Below are positions 5,828 through 6,127 of a stretch of 6,127 nt of DNA, piece by piece (positions within the stretch are counted from its first letter, which is position 1; every line of letters starts with the position of its first letter). The notes beneath the pieces are model-generated. The model did not search any database. It was not told the DNA's origin and was given only the letters and a program-made list of their open reading frames with translations. Both the position numbers and the translations under genes were made by a program. The DNA is from DATMXS01 sp050260275 (GTDB lineage Bacteria > Acidobacteriota > Terriglobia > Bryobacterales > Bryobacteraceae). Location: positions 1 to 6,127 of the forward strand of contig JBLNBX010000014.1 in assembly GCA_050260275.1 (NCBI GenBank). The letters are read 5' to 3'.

Positions 5828-6025
5828 ATTGTCAATCTCACCTGCCATGACCAGCAGGTTGTCGTGCGCGGCCTGGCGTTCGTAAAGCATCGCCGCAACG
5901 CGCAGGCGCTGCCTGATCCGGTCCTCCGGAATTCCCAACCCGAGCGATAGCGCCTCGACGGATTCGCCGTTTCTGTGTCTCTTGAACAACTGAAGAGCGA
6001 ACGGCTCAATATGCTGACTCATCAT
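5813..6025 (-). CDS. Small protein with helix-turn-helix-like segment, unknown function
   Basis: I do not recognise this family. The product is 70 residues, or 69 if the second of two tandem ATGs (6025 and 6022) is used. Residues 21-44 read as a short helix (ESVEALSLGL), a Gly-Ile-Pro turn and a second basic helix (EDRIRQRLRVAAM). This pattern resembles the DNA-recognition helices of sigma-70 region 4 or other small HTH proteins. The rest is mainly polar or helical, with no signal peptide or membrane segment. A longer reading from TTG at 6052 adds nine residues; I prefer the ATG because no start signal supports the TTG. No Shine-Dalgarno sequence precedes either. The gene runs in the same direction as the downstream GNAT gene and may be its operon partner or regulator. 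That it is a real gene rests on the coherent sequence, the non-overlapping position and the upstream -10 box; no homologue was checked. Confidence 0.6.
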   Translation of the reverse strand: MMSQHIEPFALQLFKRHRNGESVEALSLGLGIPEDRIRQRLRVAAMLYERQAAHDNLLVMAGEIDNPGCA

Positions 6026-6082
6026 ACAACCCAAGAGCACGTGCGATGCCAATCCAACCGGACAGCACGGGGCACCGGGTCA

Positions 6083-6088
6083 AGTATA
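6083..6088 (-). promoter_or_regulatory. Candidate -10 element for the minus-strand HTH-like/GNAT pair
   Basis: On the minus strand TATACT matches five of six bases of the sigma-70 -10 consensus and lies within GGAGGTATACTTGA. RNA from it would start near 6076, leaving a leader of about 50 nt before the ATG at 6025. The -35 position at 17-bp spacing (TGGCGG) is poor, so confidence is moderate. The remaining bases up to 6127 hold no gene; short complementary arms there (CCTCC 6089-6093 with GGAGG 6112-6116, CTGCC 6103-6107 with GGCAG 6123-6127) overlap the upstream part of this promoter. Confidence 0.4.
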
Positions 6089-6127
6089 CCTCCCAAGGGA
6101 CACTGCCGCCAGGAGGGGTTTTGGCAG

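Noticed and set aside
4836..6025. TacAT-type toxin-antitoxin module
   Set aside because: The GNAT protein is about twice the length of TacT-like toxins and matches the YhbS type. The small protein shows an HTH-like rather than a ribbon-helix-helix pattern, and its gene is separated by 62 bp instead of overlapping. Kept only as a loose analogy.
6089..6127. Terminator or repeat at the right edge (CCTCC/GGAGG and CTGCC/GGCAG arms, followed by GGGGTTTTGG)
   Set aside because: The arms are only 5 bp with long loops, are mutually overlapping, and are cut by the window edge; not enough to call an element.

Overview
The window is GC-rich, densely coding bacterial DNA. It holds one truncated and four complete protein genes and no RNA gene, insertion sequence, CRISPR array or integration site that I can recognise. 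The mix of a MacB-type permease, a secreted M1-type metallopeptidase with an extra N-terminal region, a secreted S41 protease and a two-part YhbS-like acetyltransferase is of the kind found in Acidobacteriota (Solibacter/Bryobacter-like). That assignment is an inference from gene content and codon style, not a demonstrated match.

Plus-strand half (1-4714). The window opens inside the 3' part of an ABC transporter permease gene of the MacB/FtsX type (1-687, 5' end outside). After a 107-bp gap comes an 798-residue exported M1-family zinc metallopeptidase (795-3191). It keeps the full zinc site but has lost the GAMEN exopeptidase motif. Only 41 bp later starts a 493-residue exported S41 C-terminal-processing protease with a PDZ domain and an intact Ser/Lys dyad (3233-4714). 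The two protease genes lie head to tail and are probably co-transcribed, although a -10-like box sits just before the second start. Both products should act outside the cytoplasmic membrane in protein or peptide turnover. The permease belongs to the same cell-envelope theme, but nothing shows a functional link.

Minus-strand half (4836-6025). Two genes converge on the protease pair. The upstream one encodes a 70-residue protein with a helix-turn-helix-like segment (6025-5813). It is followed after 62 bp by a 304-residue GNAT acetyltransferase (5750-4836) of the YhbS (COG3153) type, with a C-terminal half that looks like a second, degenerate GNAT unit. Two hairpins lie in the gap between them. 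A good -10 box precedes the small gene.

No clear new multi-gene system is visible. The points most worth a second look are the M1 protein (unassigned N-terminal region, lost GAMEN), the altered acetyl-CoA loop and second half of the GNAT protein, and the HTH-like/GNAT gene pair with its structured spacer.
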